DNA of 64,000 nucleotides from Thalassospira alkalitolerans (GCF_002115745.1 NZ_JFKB01000004.1:248001-312000); one strand, 5' to 3'; numbered from the stretch's first letter, positions 52,152-60,068 are shown. The notes: generated by a model from the sequence alone, not told the origin. A program made the numbers and translations.

Positions 52152-53066
52152 ATGGTCGCACCCCGCAACAGCATCCCGGTTTACAAGCTTTACGGCGAAA
52201 CCGGTAATTCCATGCTCGGCCCCACCGAACAGCTTGCCATTTCCGAACCGGAATTCTTTCATCTCGAAAGCATCCCGTCGCGATCCAAACTACATGATCT
52301 GCATATTCAGCCGCACCGCCATGCCAATCTGTTTCAGTTGCTGTATATCACCCATGGGCATGCCGGGATCGAATTTGATGATCGGCAATTTTCCATGCAG
52401 GTCGGTCAATTGCTAACCCTGCCACCCGGCACCGTGCATGGTTTCCGCTTCAGTTCTGATATCGATGGCTGGGTGATCTCGCTAACCGATCACCACTTGC
52501 AAGAAATCCTGTCCCCGGCGCCAAAACTTCTGGCCCGGCTTGATCGCCCGCAATGTGTGGATGTATCGGGCACCGCCACCGATCCCAGCCCGACCGATTT
52601 CCTGATCCGGCAATTGGTCACGGAATATTACAGCCACCATACCGGGCGGCTTTATGCGCTGCGCAATATATTGGGGTTATTGCTGCTGGGTATCGGGCGC
52701 CATATTCCGTCCGATGATCCGGCACGCCTTAGCCGCAAGGAACAAAAATCCGCCAAATTCCGCAAGTTCCAATCCCTGATCGAAACCTTTTACAAACAGC
52801 ATAAACCGCTTGAATTCTATGCCCGTGAAATCGGCATCACCACGACCCAGCTTAACCGCATCGCCAAGGATATCTATGGCATGACCGCAATCGAGGTATT
52901 GCATAATCGCCTGATATTAGAGGCCAAAAGAACCCTGATCTATACCGACATCGCCGTTCAACAAATCGCCGACGAACTCGGCTTTCGCGATGCCGGATAT
53001 TTCTCGCGCTTTTTCGCCAAAAAGGCCGCCCTGCCCCCGGCCCAGTTCCGGCAAGAACACCGATAA
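52152..53066 (+). CDS. AraC-family regulator, PobR-like
   Basis: Regulator of 304 residues. N-terminal cupin (about 10-160; HIQPHRHANLFQLLYI and the metal-site-like HGHAGIEFDD) and C-terminal AraC helix-turn-helix pair (about 205-304; FYAREIGITTTQLNRIAKDI and AVQQIADELGFRDAGYFSRF). The opening IPVYKLYGE is typical of PobR proteins that switch on 4-hydroxybenzoate hydroxylase (pobA). No pobA lies in the window. ATG at 52152 chosen; TTG at 52131 is the alternative and neither has a strong ribosome site. Confidence 0.8.
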   Translation: MVAPRNSIPVYKLYGETGNSMLGPTEQLAISEPEFFHLESIPSRSKLHDLHIQPHRHANLFQLLYITHGHAGIEFDDRQFSMQVGQLLTLPPGTVHGFRFSSDIDGWVISLTDHHLQEILSPAPKLLARLDRPQCVDVSGTATDPSPTDFLIRQLVTEYYSHHTGRLYALRNILGLLLLGIGRHIPSDDPARLSRKEQKSAKFRKFQSLIETFYKQHKPLEFYAREIGITTTQLNRIAKDIYGMTAIEVLHNRLILEAKRTLIYTDIAVQQIADELGFRDAGYFSRFFAKKAALPPAQFRQEHR

Positions 53067-53152
53067 CCCCAAGCTTCAAACGCATATTTTTAGTTGAATT
53101 AAACGCCCCTGATACTAGACTTTTCGTCTGTTCTGAATTCGGGGGATTTCAT

Positions 53153-53950
53153 GTGACCATTTCGATGTTTTCGATCCGCCGCATGGCCATGCTGGGTCTT
53201 GTCGGTGGCGTTGCTTTCGGGCTTTCAGCCTGCCAGTCTTTAAGCCTTGATCGTGGCAGTTTCGGGGGGTTCAAAAGATCGCTGAACACCACCAGTCACG
53301 GCTATCAACAGGTTCCCGATCCGACCGGCACCGCATCAACCGCAATCGTTGAACGGTTCGAAGTCCAGCCCGGTGATTGCGGCCGCGACAGCGGTTGGAG
53401 CGATTGCGCCCAAGATCGCGAACGATCCGAACTTTCCGAAGGAAGCGACAATCACGCCGGTTCAACCTATTGGTATGGCTGGGATATTTACTTCCCCGAT
53501 GATTACCCCAACATCTATCCGACCAAAACCGCCCTTGGCCAATTCCATCAACACAAATCACATCCGGTCTGGATGTTCCAAAACGGGGATGGCGGTTACA
53601 GCCTGGATGATCAGGTCTTTGGCTCAACACGCCGTTATTACAAACTGATCAGCGAAAAGGACCTGCGCGGCAAATGGCACCGCATTGAATTGCAGGTCAA
53701 ATGGGGCCGCAACAAGGATGGTTTCTTTAAGGTCTGGGTCAATGGCGATCAAAAGGTCGATTACACCGGAACCACGCTTCAATCCAGCGCAACCTATTTC
53801 AAATACGGCATCTATCGGTCTTTCATGTCGCGCTATCGGGCGGTCAAAAAGGTCGAAGATGTCCCGGGCCAGATCGTCTATTACGCCAATGTCCGGCGTG
53901 CGAACACCCGTCAGGAACTGGCCGCACCGCTGCCCGCCACACCACAATAA
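53153..53950 (+). CDS. Polysaccharide-lyase-like lipoprotein
   Basis: Secreted protein of 265 residues. The leader ends FGLSACQS, a lipobox that predicts lipid-anchored Cys24. The mature part resembles the heparin-lyase-I type beta-jelly-roll (Polysacc_lyase): TYWYGWDIYFPDDYP near 104-118, LGQFHQHKSHPVWMF near 127-141, a strand-rich RIELQVKWGRNKDGFFKVWV near 183-202. It probably cuts or binds an acidic polysaccharide. The GTG follows GGGGGA; ATG at 53165 is an alternative start. Confidence 0.77.
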   Translation: MTISMFSIRRMAMLGLVGGVAFGLSACQSLSLDRGSFGGFKRSLNTTSHGYQQVPDPTGTASTAIVERFEVQPGDCGRDSGWSDCAQDRERSELSEGSDNHAGSTYWYGWDIYFPDDYPNIYPTKTALGQFHQHKSHPVWMFQNGDGGYSLDDQVFGSTRRYYKLISEKDLRGKWHRIELQVKWGRNKDGFFKVWVNGDQKVDYTGTTLQSSATYFKYGIYRSFMSRYRAVKKVEDVPGQIVYYANVRRANTRQELAAPLPATPQ

Positions 53951-53964
53951 ATCGCCCTAAAACA

Positions 53965-53989
53965 AAGGCCGGGAGTTTTTCCCGGCCTT
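53965..53989. terminator. Bidirectional terminator between lyase and ABC permease genes
   Basis: Nine-bp stem AAGGCCGGG/CCCGGCCTT with a 7-base loop, extended by ACA/TGT flanks and with a T run in the loop. It separates convergent genes. Confidence 0.65.
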
Positions 53990-54028
53990 GTACAATTCAT
54001 ATGCGAAATTCCGTGTGGGGCATCCGCC

Positions 54029-54862
54029 CTATCGCCAGCCCAGCAACCAGCGATCCAGCCGCCCCAGCAACCACGAAACACACAGCCCCAAAAGCGATAA
54101 AACCACCACGCCAGCAATCAGTTGATCGGTCTGATACAGGTTGCCTGCGGCCAGAATAAGCGCCCCGATCCCGTATTGCGCGCCAATCATTTCCGCCGCA
54201 ATCAAAAGAATAATCGCGATCGAGGATGAAATGCGAAACCCCGACAGGATGGTCGGCAACGCGCCGGGCAGGATGATCTTGCGGGTCACCGACCACATCG
54301 AAAGATCAAAGCTTTGCCCCATGCGGATCAGATTGCGCTGCACGTTATCGACCCCGCCAAAGGTATTGATCACAGTCGGGAAAAACACCCCAAAGGCAAT
54401 GGTGGCAAATTTCGAGGGCTCGCCAATGCCAAACCAGATGATGAAAAGCGGCAAAAGCGCGATTTTCGGGATCGGAAACAGGGCCGAAACAAACGCCACA
54501 CCGGGCGAGCGCGCCCAACTGAACATGCCGACCAGAAAGCCAACCAACAGCCCGGCCACCGTCCCCATGATCCAGCCACCAACAAGGCGCTGCAACGACG
54601 CGCCAAGATGACGCCAAAGATCACCGGTGATGATCAATTGCCAAAGCGCCTTGGTGACCGCAACCGGGCTTGGCATCGCAAGTTCGCTGATGAACCCGGT
54701 GCTTGATCCCAATTGCCACAGCGCAATCACAACCACGAAAAAGCCCCATGCCGCAATCGGATTGGCTTTCGGGTTAAAGCCCGTGGCGCGAAACCGCACA
54801 TGGCTGGCCTCGGATGCGTTCCCTTGGCTTTCGGTGCGACGTTCCGTCACATCATGCGACAT
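54029..54862 (-). CDS. ABC transporter permease, SsuC/TauC type
   Basis: Permease of 277 residues for a small organic anion or pyrimidine-like compound. Hydrophobic helices at about 35-55, 85-115, 125-145, 200-225 and 240-265. The coupling loop is LIRMGQSFDLSMWSVTRKII near 170-189. The ATG at 54862 (MSHDV), with AAGGAG upstream, overlaps the ATPase gene by 11 bases. Last gene of the minus-strand ABC unit. Confidence 0.83.
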   Translation of the reverse strand: MSHDVTERRTESQGNASEASHVRFRATGFNPKANPIAAWGFFVVVIALWQLGSSTGFISELAMPSPVAVTKALWQLIITGDLWRHLGASLQRLVGGWIMGTVAGLLVGFLVGMFSWARSPGVAFVSALFPIPKIALLPLFIIWFGIGEPSKFATIAFGVFFPTVINTFGGVDNVQRNLIRMGQSFDLSMWSVTRKIILPGALPTILSGFRISSSIAIILLIAAEMIGAQYGIGALILAAGNLYQTDQLIAGVVVLSLLGLCVSWLLGRLDRWLLGWR

Positions 54863-55625
54863 TTTCAAGCTCCTTATCGGCCGCAATCGCTTCATCCCGG
54901 ATCAGGTTCCAAAGCGCGCGTTCATGCGCCACCAATTCCGGCATCCCGTCGCACCGCTCGGCCAGTGGAATATCAATGGTATGAATTTCCTTGATCGTGC
55001 CGGGGCGACGGCGCAATGCCACCACCCGGTTGGCCAGTCGCACGGCCTCGTTCAAATTATGCGTCACATAAACCGCCGTCATGCCGGTGCGGGCAAACAA
55101 TGCGGCAAATTCATCGAGCAACAAAATCCGCGTCTGCGCATCAAGCGCTGATAGTGGCTCGTCCATCAATAAAACCGCCGGGCGAACGGCAAGCGCGCGC
55201 GCAATGCCCACCCGCTGCTTCATCCCCCCCGAAAGTTGTTTGGGATAAGCATCGCGGAAATCCCACAGGTTTGTCTGTTCCAGAACCTCGGCCACGCGGG
55301 CATCGCGATCAGTTTTGGATAATCCATGGTCTTCCAGAACAAGGCTGATATTGCCCGCCACTGTACGCCAGGGCAAAAGCGCGAAATCCTGAAACACATA
55401 AGTCAACGGGTTCAGGCAGCCATCGGGTGTGGCCTGATCGCAAATCAAAACCTCGCCCTTGGTCGGGGTCAACATGCCGCCAATGATCGACAATAAGGTC
55501 GACTTGCCACAGCCCGACGGCCCGATCAGCGCCACGACCTCGCCCGGTTCAATGCCAAAATCAATGTCGCGCAATGCCTCGACCTGATCATATGAATGGC
55601 AAATGCCCTTGATTTGCAGCCGCAT
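54852..55625 (-). CDS. ABC transporter ATP-binding protein, SsuB/TauB type
   Basis: ATPase of 257 residues. Walker A GPSGCGKST (about 36-44), signature LSGGMKQRVGIARAL (about 134-148), Walker B VLLMDEPLSALD (about 153-164), switch histidine in VTHNLNEAV. Single domain with no regulatory tail, as usual for this class. A hairpin separates it from the binding-protein gene upstream. Confidence 0.86.
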   Translation of the reverse strand: MRLQIKGICHSYDQVEALRDIDFGIEPGEVVALIGPSGCGKSTLLSIIGGMLTPTKGEVLICDQATPDGCLNPLTYVFQDFALLPWRTVAGNISLVLEDHGLSKTDRDARVAEVLEQTNLWDFRDAYPKQLSGGMKQRVGIARALAVRPAVLLMDEPLSALDAQTRILLLDEFAALFARTGMTAVYVTHNLNEAVRLANRVVALRRRPGTIKEIHTIDIPLAERCDGMPELVAHERALWNLIRDEAIAADKELENVA

Positions 55626-55661
55626 GGCACAATCCGTTATTTTTTAAATGGAAAAATGAAA

Positions 55662-55698
55662 CGACCGGGCTTGGCGCAAAAACCGCCAAGCCCGGTCG
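55662..55698 (-). promoter_or_regulatory. Long stem-loop between binding-protein and ATPase genes
   Basis: Fifteen-bp perfect inverted repeat (CGACCGGGCTTGGCG at 55662-55676, CGCCAAGCCCGGTCG at 55684-55698) with a 7-base loop, followed on the minus strand by TTTCATTTTT. It lies 19 bases after the binding-protein stop and acts as partial terminator or RNA stabiliser. Confidence 0.75.
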
Positions 55699-55716
55699 AA
55701 AAATACGATCCGTTAC

Positions 55717-56778
55717 TTACTGACCAAGTGCCGGGATAAAGCTGGTATCGATGAAGGTATCCGGATCGGCATCCGCCGAAACATAGCCACGATCCTGATA
55801 CCATTTGACCTGCGCTTTGACGTCTTCAACGTCAAGTTTGGCGTCTTCGGTCATGAACATCGCGCCATTGCGGATTTTCGGATAGGCCTTTTCCGCCGGA
55901 TCATTGGCATAAACATATTTATGCACGATCTGAAGGATTTCCTGCGTCGTGTCGCTTTCAACCAGCTTGCCATCGGCATCGGTCGCCAAAAGGGCTGCAC
56001 GGTAATCCGCCACACCTTTTTGATAGGCGCGCACAAATTTCGCCACCGTGTCGCGGTGTTCTGCAACATTTTCAGATGATGTGAACAAACCACCCACCTG
56101 ATAAGGCACGTAATCCTTGACCCAGCCAATGATATGCGCCGCACCGGCATTGGCCAGCGGCTTGGCAATATGGGGCACGATGATCATGCTATCGACCTGC
56201 CCGCTTTTCAGCGCGCCAATCATATTGGGCACCGACTGCAACGGTTTAAGCGAAATGCTATCGGGATCAATCCCGGCTTTTTCCGCGACATTGCCGATCA
56301 TGTAATGGAAACTTGATCCGACCTGCGACAGGGCAAAGCTATGCCCGCCCAGCTTATCGACCGAGGTCAAACCGGCATCAAACGCCGCATTGGATGCCAA
56401 AATCGCCGATCCGTCATAGGCGGCATCTTCATGCAATTGCGCACCGATGACCTTAAGCGCGCCCTTGGCCGCAAGGTTAAAGAACCCGCCGGTAAAGGCG
56501 GTCACGCCAAAATCGGCATCGCCCGATGCAATGGCAACCGCCACCGGCTGTGCCGATTGAAAGATCGAAATCTCGGCATCAAGGCCTTCATCGGCCAGAT
56601 AGCCCTTTTCCTTGGCAATAAACAGCGGCGAACTTGACACAAACGCTAGGGCGGCAATGTTCACCTTCTCGCCCGCATGTGCCGCCATCGCGCCAAAGGC
56701 CGTCGCCCCCATCGCAAGTGCCAAAACCGATCCGCGTGCCACCTTGGCCGCACCCGCCATTCCCTTGATCGAAAGCAT
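55717..56778 (-). CDS. ABC transporter substrate-binding protein, NMT1/SsuA type
   Basis: Periplasmic protein of 353 residues, first gene of the ABC unit. Leader with hydrophobic core VLALAMGATAFGAM and cut near AHAGE (residue 37). Mature protein starts KVNIAALAFVSSSPLFIAKE, the nitrate/sulfonate/NMT1 pattern, with ASGDADFGVTAFTGGFFNLA near 81-100. The ATG at 56778 has GGAGG 7 bases upstream; the longer frame adds 32 residues. Ligand unknown; it sits near the lyase-like lipoprotein, but the two are convergent and need not be related. Confidence 0.82.
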   Translation of the reverse strand: MLSIKGMAGAAKVARGSVLALAMGATAFGAMAAHAGEKVNIAALAFVSSSPLFIAKEKGYLADEGLDAEISIFQSAQPVAVAIASGDADFGVTAFTGGFFNLAAKGALKVIGAQLHEDAAYDGSAILASNAAFDAGLTSVDKLGGHSFALSQVGSSFHYMIGNVAEKAGIDPDSISLKPLQSVPNMIGALKSGQVDSMIIVPHIAKPLANAGAAHIIGWVKDYVPYQVGGLFTSSENVAEHRDTVAKFVRAYQKGVADYRAALLATDADGKLVESDTTQEILQIVHKYVYANDPAEKAYPKIRNGAMFMTEDAKLDVEDVKAQVKWYQDRGYVSADADPDTFIDTSFIPALGQ

Positions 56779-57045
56779 GTTTCCTCCACAGAACCATTTT
56801 TTTAAAGACTTGGGATCAAACCCCTGAACCCCGGGCCAGAACCTTGGGAATTTTGTTATCCGATTTACCGACAAATTGCCAATCTTTGGCGTATTTTTCT
56901 CACAAAAGGGTTGATTACACCCGTATTACGCACTTCACCGGCCACGATATTTCCCCCATGGGCGAATTTCCACGCCCCGTAAATTGCCTTCGCCCGCCAA
57001 AGCGGCTAAAACCACCCAACATAAACCCCGGTCCAAAGGCCCCAA

Positions 57046-58290
57046 ATGTCCATAAAAACCAACCTCACCACGCCAAGCACGCCCGCCCCGGTCATCCCGC
57101 CTGCCCCAAACGGCAAAACCGCGATGATCATTGGCGCGGGCCCGGCCGGATTGATGGCCGCCGAACGATTGGCCGGATCGGGTTATGCGGTGACACTTTA
57201 TGAGGGCATGGCAAGTGCCGGGCGCAAATTCCTGATGGCGGGTAAATCGGGCCTGAACATCACCCATAACGAAGACTTGGAAACGTTTTTGTCGCGCTAT
57301 GGCGCGGCACGCGACCGGCTTGAACCACATTTGCGCAAATTCGGTCCCGCCGAAATTCGCGACTGGTGTACCGGGCTTGGCATTGAAACCTTTGTCGGTT
57401 CATCCGGCCGGGTTTTTCCAACCGTGATGAAGGCAAGCCCGCTTTTGCGCGCCTGGCTGCGCCGCCTTGACGGGCTGGGCTGCAAAATCCACTACCGCCA
57501 TTACTGGACCGGCTGGGATGAAAACGGCGATGCGATTTTCAAAACCAAAGATGGCGACACAACCACCACCATCACTGCCAAGGCCGATGTTACCGTGCTG
57601 GCCCTTGGCGGCGGAAGCTGGAAACGTCTGGGATCAGATGGCAAATGGATGGAAATCCTTACAAATGCCGGGATCAAATGCAATCCGTTCAAACCGTCAA
57701 ATTGCGGCTTTGACGTCAATTGGACCGATCATCTGATCGAAAAATGTGCGGGTTCCCCGGTCAAACCCGTCACCCTGACAACCGGCACCCAAACCGTGCG
57801 CGGCGAATTCGTCATTTCCAAAACCGGGATCGAAGGCAGTGCCGTCTATGCCATCTCGGCCAATCTGCGCGATCAATGGCTTGAAACCGGCACCGCCACG
57901 GTAATGCTGGACCTTGCGCCCGACCGCGACCTGACGGATGTCACCGCGCGGCTTGCCAAACCACGCGGCAAAAACTCAATGGGCAACCACCTGCGCAAAG
58001 CCCTTGGCCTCGACCCCACCAAAATCGCCCTGATTTTCGAAGTCACCCCGCGCAACATCCTCAACGACCCGGCCAAACTCGCAATGACCATCAAAGACCT
58101 GCCACTCAAAATCACCAAACCCCGCCCGCTGGATGAGGCCATCAGCACCGCAGGCGGTGTCGCGTGGGAAGAACTTGACGACACCTTCCAGCTCAAAAAA
58201 CGCCCCGGCACCTATTGCCTTGGCGAGATGCTCGATTGGGAGGCTCCGACGGGGGGGTATTTGTTGACGGGGTGTTTGGCTTACAGTTAG
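57046..58290 (+). CDS. HI0933-like flavoprotein (TIGR03862 family)
   Basis: FAD-binding protein of 414 residues of the BaiN/HI0933 group, of uncertain function. The FAD motif MIIGAGPAGLMAAERLAGSG is at about 27-46; ASAGRKFLMAGKSGLNITHN near 57-76 is the family hallmark; EEL-D-x-F-QLKKRPGTYCLGEM-DWEAPTGGY at the C-terminus closes the FAD site. The first 24 residues are proline/threonine-rich and unusual, so an internal start near residue 27 is possible. After its stop the sequence becomes AT-richer. Confidence 0.85.
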   Translation: MSIKTNLTTPSTPAPVIPPAPNGKTAMIIGAGPAGLMAAERLAGSGYAVTLYEGMASAGRKFLMAGKSGLNITHNEDLETFLSRYGAARDRLEPHLRKFGPAEIRDWCTGLGIETFVGSSGRVFPTVMKASPLLRAWLRRLDGLGCKIHYRHYWTGWDENGDAIFKTKDGDTTTTITAKADVTVLALGGGSWKRLGSDGKWMEILTNAGIKCNPFKPSNCGFDVNWTDHLIEKCAGSPVKPVTLTTGTQTVRGEFVISKTGIEGSAVYAISANLRDQWLETGTATVMLDLAPDRDLTDVTARLAKPRGKNSMGNHLRKALGLDPTKIALIFEVTPRNILNDPAKLAMTIKDLPLKITKPRPLDEAISTAGGVAWEELDDTFQLKKRPGTYCLGEMLDWEAPTGGYLLTGCLAYS

Positions 58291-58350
58291 TGTTCTTTGC
58301 GGCATCTTTAGATGCTATTTGGAACGTTTAAGAACTTGTTGGAGCATTAA

Positions 58351-59058
58351 GTGCAGCCAGAACGACGTCAGACATTGCAAAGCTTGATCTGGTTGCATGA
58401 ACCACTTGAACAAATTTCGGAACGCCTTACAGATTTTGAACGGGACTTCGACGGCGAAACAATCGTTGTCGAAGCTACCGCTGTCCAAACCATTTTGCTG
58501 CGTTATCTAAGAACTGACATTTCGGCCCAAGAACTCGAGAGTTGGGCAAACTTGATAGAATGCCGCGAAGATCTTGAGTTCGAAGCGGCATTTTCCGAGC
58601 AAATAGAAATGATCATTCACCAATTGGCGACACCCGAAATAAACAATAGCATCAATTCCGACTTGTGTTTGAACTTTTTGGATGCACTTGGAACAACCCC
58701 GTCAGACAGTCTGATACAGGACTTAGCAGTTCGATCCGAGCTCGTTCACGTTTGCCACATGATCAAGTCCAACCGGATAGAACTCATATATGGTTGCAGA
58801 AAACTCATTCGATTGAGTCATTGCCTTGCTAAAACCGACCCAAAACTGTTTCTCATGTTCGTGGGAGTTGCTTCCGAATGTGACGACTATCCCGATCACG
58901 ACAAGAAAAAGCTCTTTTCTCAAGAGTATCTGGACCAAGTTTCACATAAGACCAAACGATATGAAACAAACGTTAGAGAGGCAGTGTTGGATGCTTGCAA
59001 TACAATAATTCGCGAGTTTGGCTGCAAATTTGACTGCGACGAAAAAACAGTAACGTGA
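58351..59058 (+). CDS. Unrecognised protein in an AT-rich islet, possible immunity-like
   Basis: Hypothetical cytoplasmic protein of 235 residues, GTG start, preceded only by weak TTGGAG. Codon choice is AT-richer than that of its neighbours. The segment LRYLRTDISAQELESWANLI near 49-68 resembles a small helical domain recalled from immunity-like hypothetical proteins. Residues 145-180, with YGCRKLIRLSHCLAK and FVGVASECDDYP, resemble DUF2489-type sequence. No signal peptide or membrane helix. Function unknown; acquisition by transfer is likely. Confidence 0.6.
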   Translation: MQPERRQTLQSLIWLHEPLEQISERLTDFERDFDGETIVVEATAVQTILLRYLRTDISAQELESWANLIECREDLEFEAAFSEQIEMIIHQLATPEINNSINSDLCLNFLDALGTTPSDSLIQDLAVRSELVHVCHMIKSNRIELIYGCRKLIRLSHCLAKTDPKLFLMFVGVASECDDYPDHDKKKLFSQEYLDQVSHKTKRYETNVREAVLDACNTIIREFGCKFDCDEKTVT

Positions 59059-59475
59059 CCTTCGAAACCAACCGAGGAAAAATAGCCCTAAAAAGGGGAC
59101 TGTCCCCTTTATGTTCACAATCTTCTGTGCTTGTTTTGACGTCATCCGTGTTTTCAGGTGCCGCAACTCTACGAGGTATTCGACAAGTTCTTTGGTCACA
59201 GTCTCCGTAGAAACGACCTGATTTGACTCGAACTTGGAAGGAAGCTTCCACCGAAAGAATTGCGATGTTTTCGATACGAGGTCAGCTACGGGTTGGCGGA
59301 GCTCATGTGGCGTCTTCGGAGCGGCGAGTGGAAACAGATACCGGATTAGCACCGCAATACCGACCAGCAAAAACACGACAGGTACCGCAATCCCTACTAT
59401 CTGTCGCGCCGGTTCCTCAATAAATGGCAAAATTCGATCAAGAGCTACCCAAAACTGCCGAAAAAGGCCATCCAT
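58942..59475 (-). pseudogene. Membrane-protein gene whose 3' end runs into a repeat
   Basis: Open frame of 177 codons. The first 115 residues look real: MDGLFRQFWVALDRILPFIE, a membrane helix at about 24-48 (GIAVPVVFLLVGIAVLIRYL), then a charged helix VTKELVEYLVELRHLKTRM. From about residue 124 the frame enters the GGGGACTGTCCCC palindrome (59092-59110), then runs antisense to the previous gene, so the natural C-terminus was probably lost. The ATG at 59475 has AGGAG 12 bases upstream. AT-rich, like the rest of the islet. Function unknown. Confidence 0.45.
59092..59110. repeat. GGGGAC palindrome
   Basis: AAAGGGGACTGTCCCCTTT, 9-bp arms around one base, 34 bases after the stop of the gene at 58351. 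The GGGGACA core is the same as in the tandem copies at 59553-59610, so both may be remnants of one dispersed repeat. Confidence 0.7.
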
Positions 59476-59552
59476 CGCGCCTATCAACTCCTAATTCACA
59501 TTAGACAATCTACCATAAGTTGAGATCCGCACAAACCAAATAGTTTGGACAA

Positions 59553-59631
59553 AAAAATGGGGACAAACAAAAATGGGGACAACAAAAATGGGGACACAAA
59601 AATGGGGACAGATTTATTTTTTGCTCCCCAT
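59553..59631. repeat. Four tandem AAAAATGGGGACA copies plus inverted end
   Basis: AAAAATGGGGACA occurs at 59553, 59569, 59584 and 59598 with periods 16, 15 and 14. The last copy is followed by GATTTATTTTTTG and then TCCCCAT (59625-59631), complementary to ATGGGGA (59602-59608), making a hairpin. The TGGGGACAGATTTATTTT string is one I recall as a widespread intergenic repeat near REP-type transposases. No transposase gene is seen here. Confidence 0.75.
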
Positions 59632-59643
59632 AAAGCGCACCAC

Positions 59644-59841
59644 TCAATGACAATGCACAGACCCAGCCTTGTTATCCATATGGCAACACTGCCCCGGCGG
59701 GGAGCTTTTGCGGCAGCCACCGCCATGTTCGATTGTCTGATCCATCACAACCAAACCTTGCGCCGCATTCACCGGCATTTGCATTTGCACCACGCCAAGT
59801 GCAAACAGCACACCAATCCCCAAAACCATCATCGTTTTCAT
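59644..59841 (-). CDS. Small secreted CH/HCH-motif protein
   Basis: Protein of 65 residues with a signal peptide (VLGIGVLFALGVVQMQM, cut near VNAAQ, residue 26). The mature part of about 39 residues has GGGCRKSSPPGQCCHMD and a C-terminal HCH, the CH-x-D/N-x-K-x-G-x-x-HCH pattern seen in small secreted proteins and suggestive of metal binding. GGGAGGA 6 bases upstream supports the ATG at 59841. Longer frames upstream are unlikely. Function unknown. Confidence 0.68.
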   Translation of the reverse strand: MKTMMVLGIGVLFALGVVQMQMPVNAAQGLVVMDQTIEHGGGCRKSSPPGQCCHMDNKAGSVHCH

Positions 59842-59923
59842 TATCTGTCCTCCCGCCTGTTTCCGTGATGATACGCGCCGAAGCCGCCGCCGGGAACTAC
59901 CCGAAAGAACAGCCCGAAAACAA

Positions 59924-59938
59924 GTTGACAAAATCAAC
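59924..59938. promoter_or_regulatory. MarR operator candidate, copy 1, overlapping a -35 element
   Basis: GTTGACAAAATCAAC, inverted repeat GTTGA-N5-TCAAC. Its TTGACA (59925-59930) with TATTAG (59948-59953) at 17-base spacing forms a good sigma-70 promoter for the MFS gene. Confidence 0.7.
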
Positions 59939-59953
59939 CACATTCCGTATTAG
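59925..59953 (+). promoter_or_regulatory. Promoter of the MFS-marR-sip genes
   Basis: TTGACA, 17-base spacer, TATTAG, placed so that transcription would begin near 59960, inside the second operator copy. The leader to the MFS start is about 110 bases. Confidence 0.6.
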
Positions 59954-59967
59954 TTGACAAAATCAAC
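59953..59967. promoter_or_regulatory. MarR operator candidate, copy 2, over the transcription start
   Basis: Exact second copy of GTTGACAAAATCAAC, 29 bases after the first. Binding at both copies would cover -35 to +1 and block RNA polymerase. Confidence 0.7.
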
Positions 59968-60068
59968 CATTCCGGCATGCCCGCGATGTGCGATACACGG
60001 CGATATTTTGCCCTCGCCCCTTCGCCCCCTCGCGCCACCGCATGCCTTGTTTTCGGAATATGCCCCAC

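Noticed and set aside
56779-57045. Possible small gene or regulatory site in the 267-base gap between the SsuA-type and flavoprotein genes
   Set aside because: Only short frames without ribosome sites and no strong inverted repeat were seen. It probably holds the two divergent promoters.
59553-59610. Short CRISPR-like array
   Set aside because: Units of 13 bases with 1-3 base spacers of shrinking length do not fit CRISPR repeats of 23-40 bases with uniform spacers. No cas genes are present.
59496-59726. 76-codon minus-strand frame with repeats of VPIF/SPF type
   Set aside because: It is translation of the GGGGACA tandem repeats and overlaps the small secreted protein gene.
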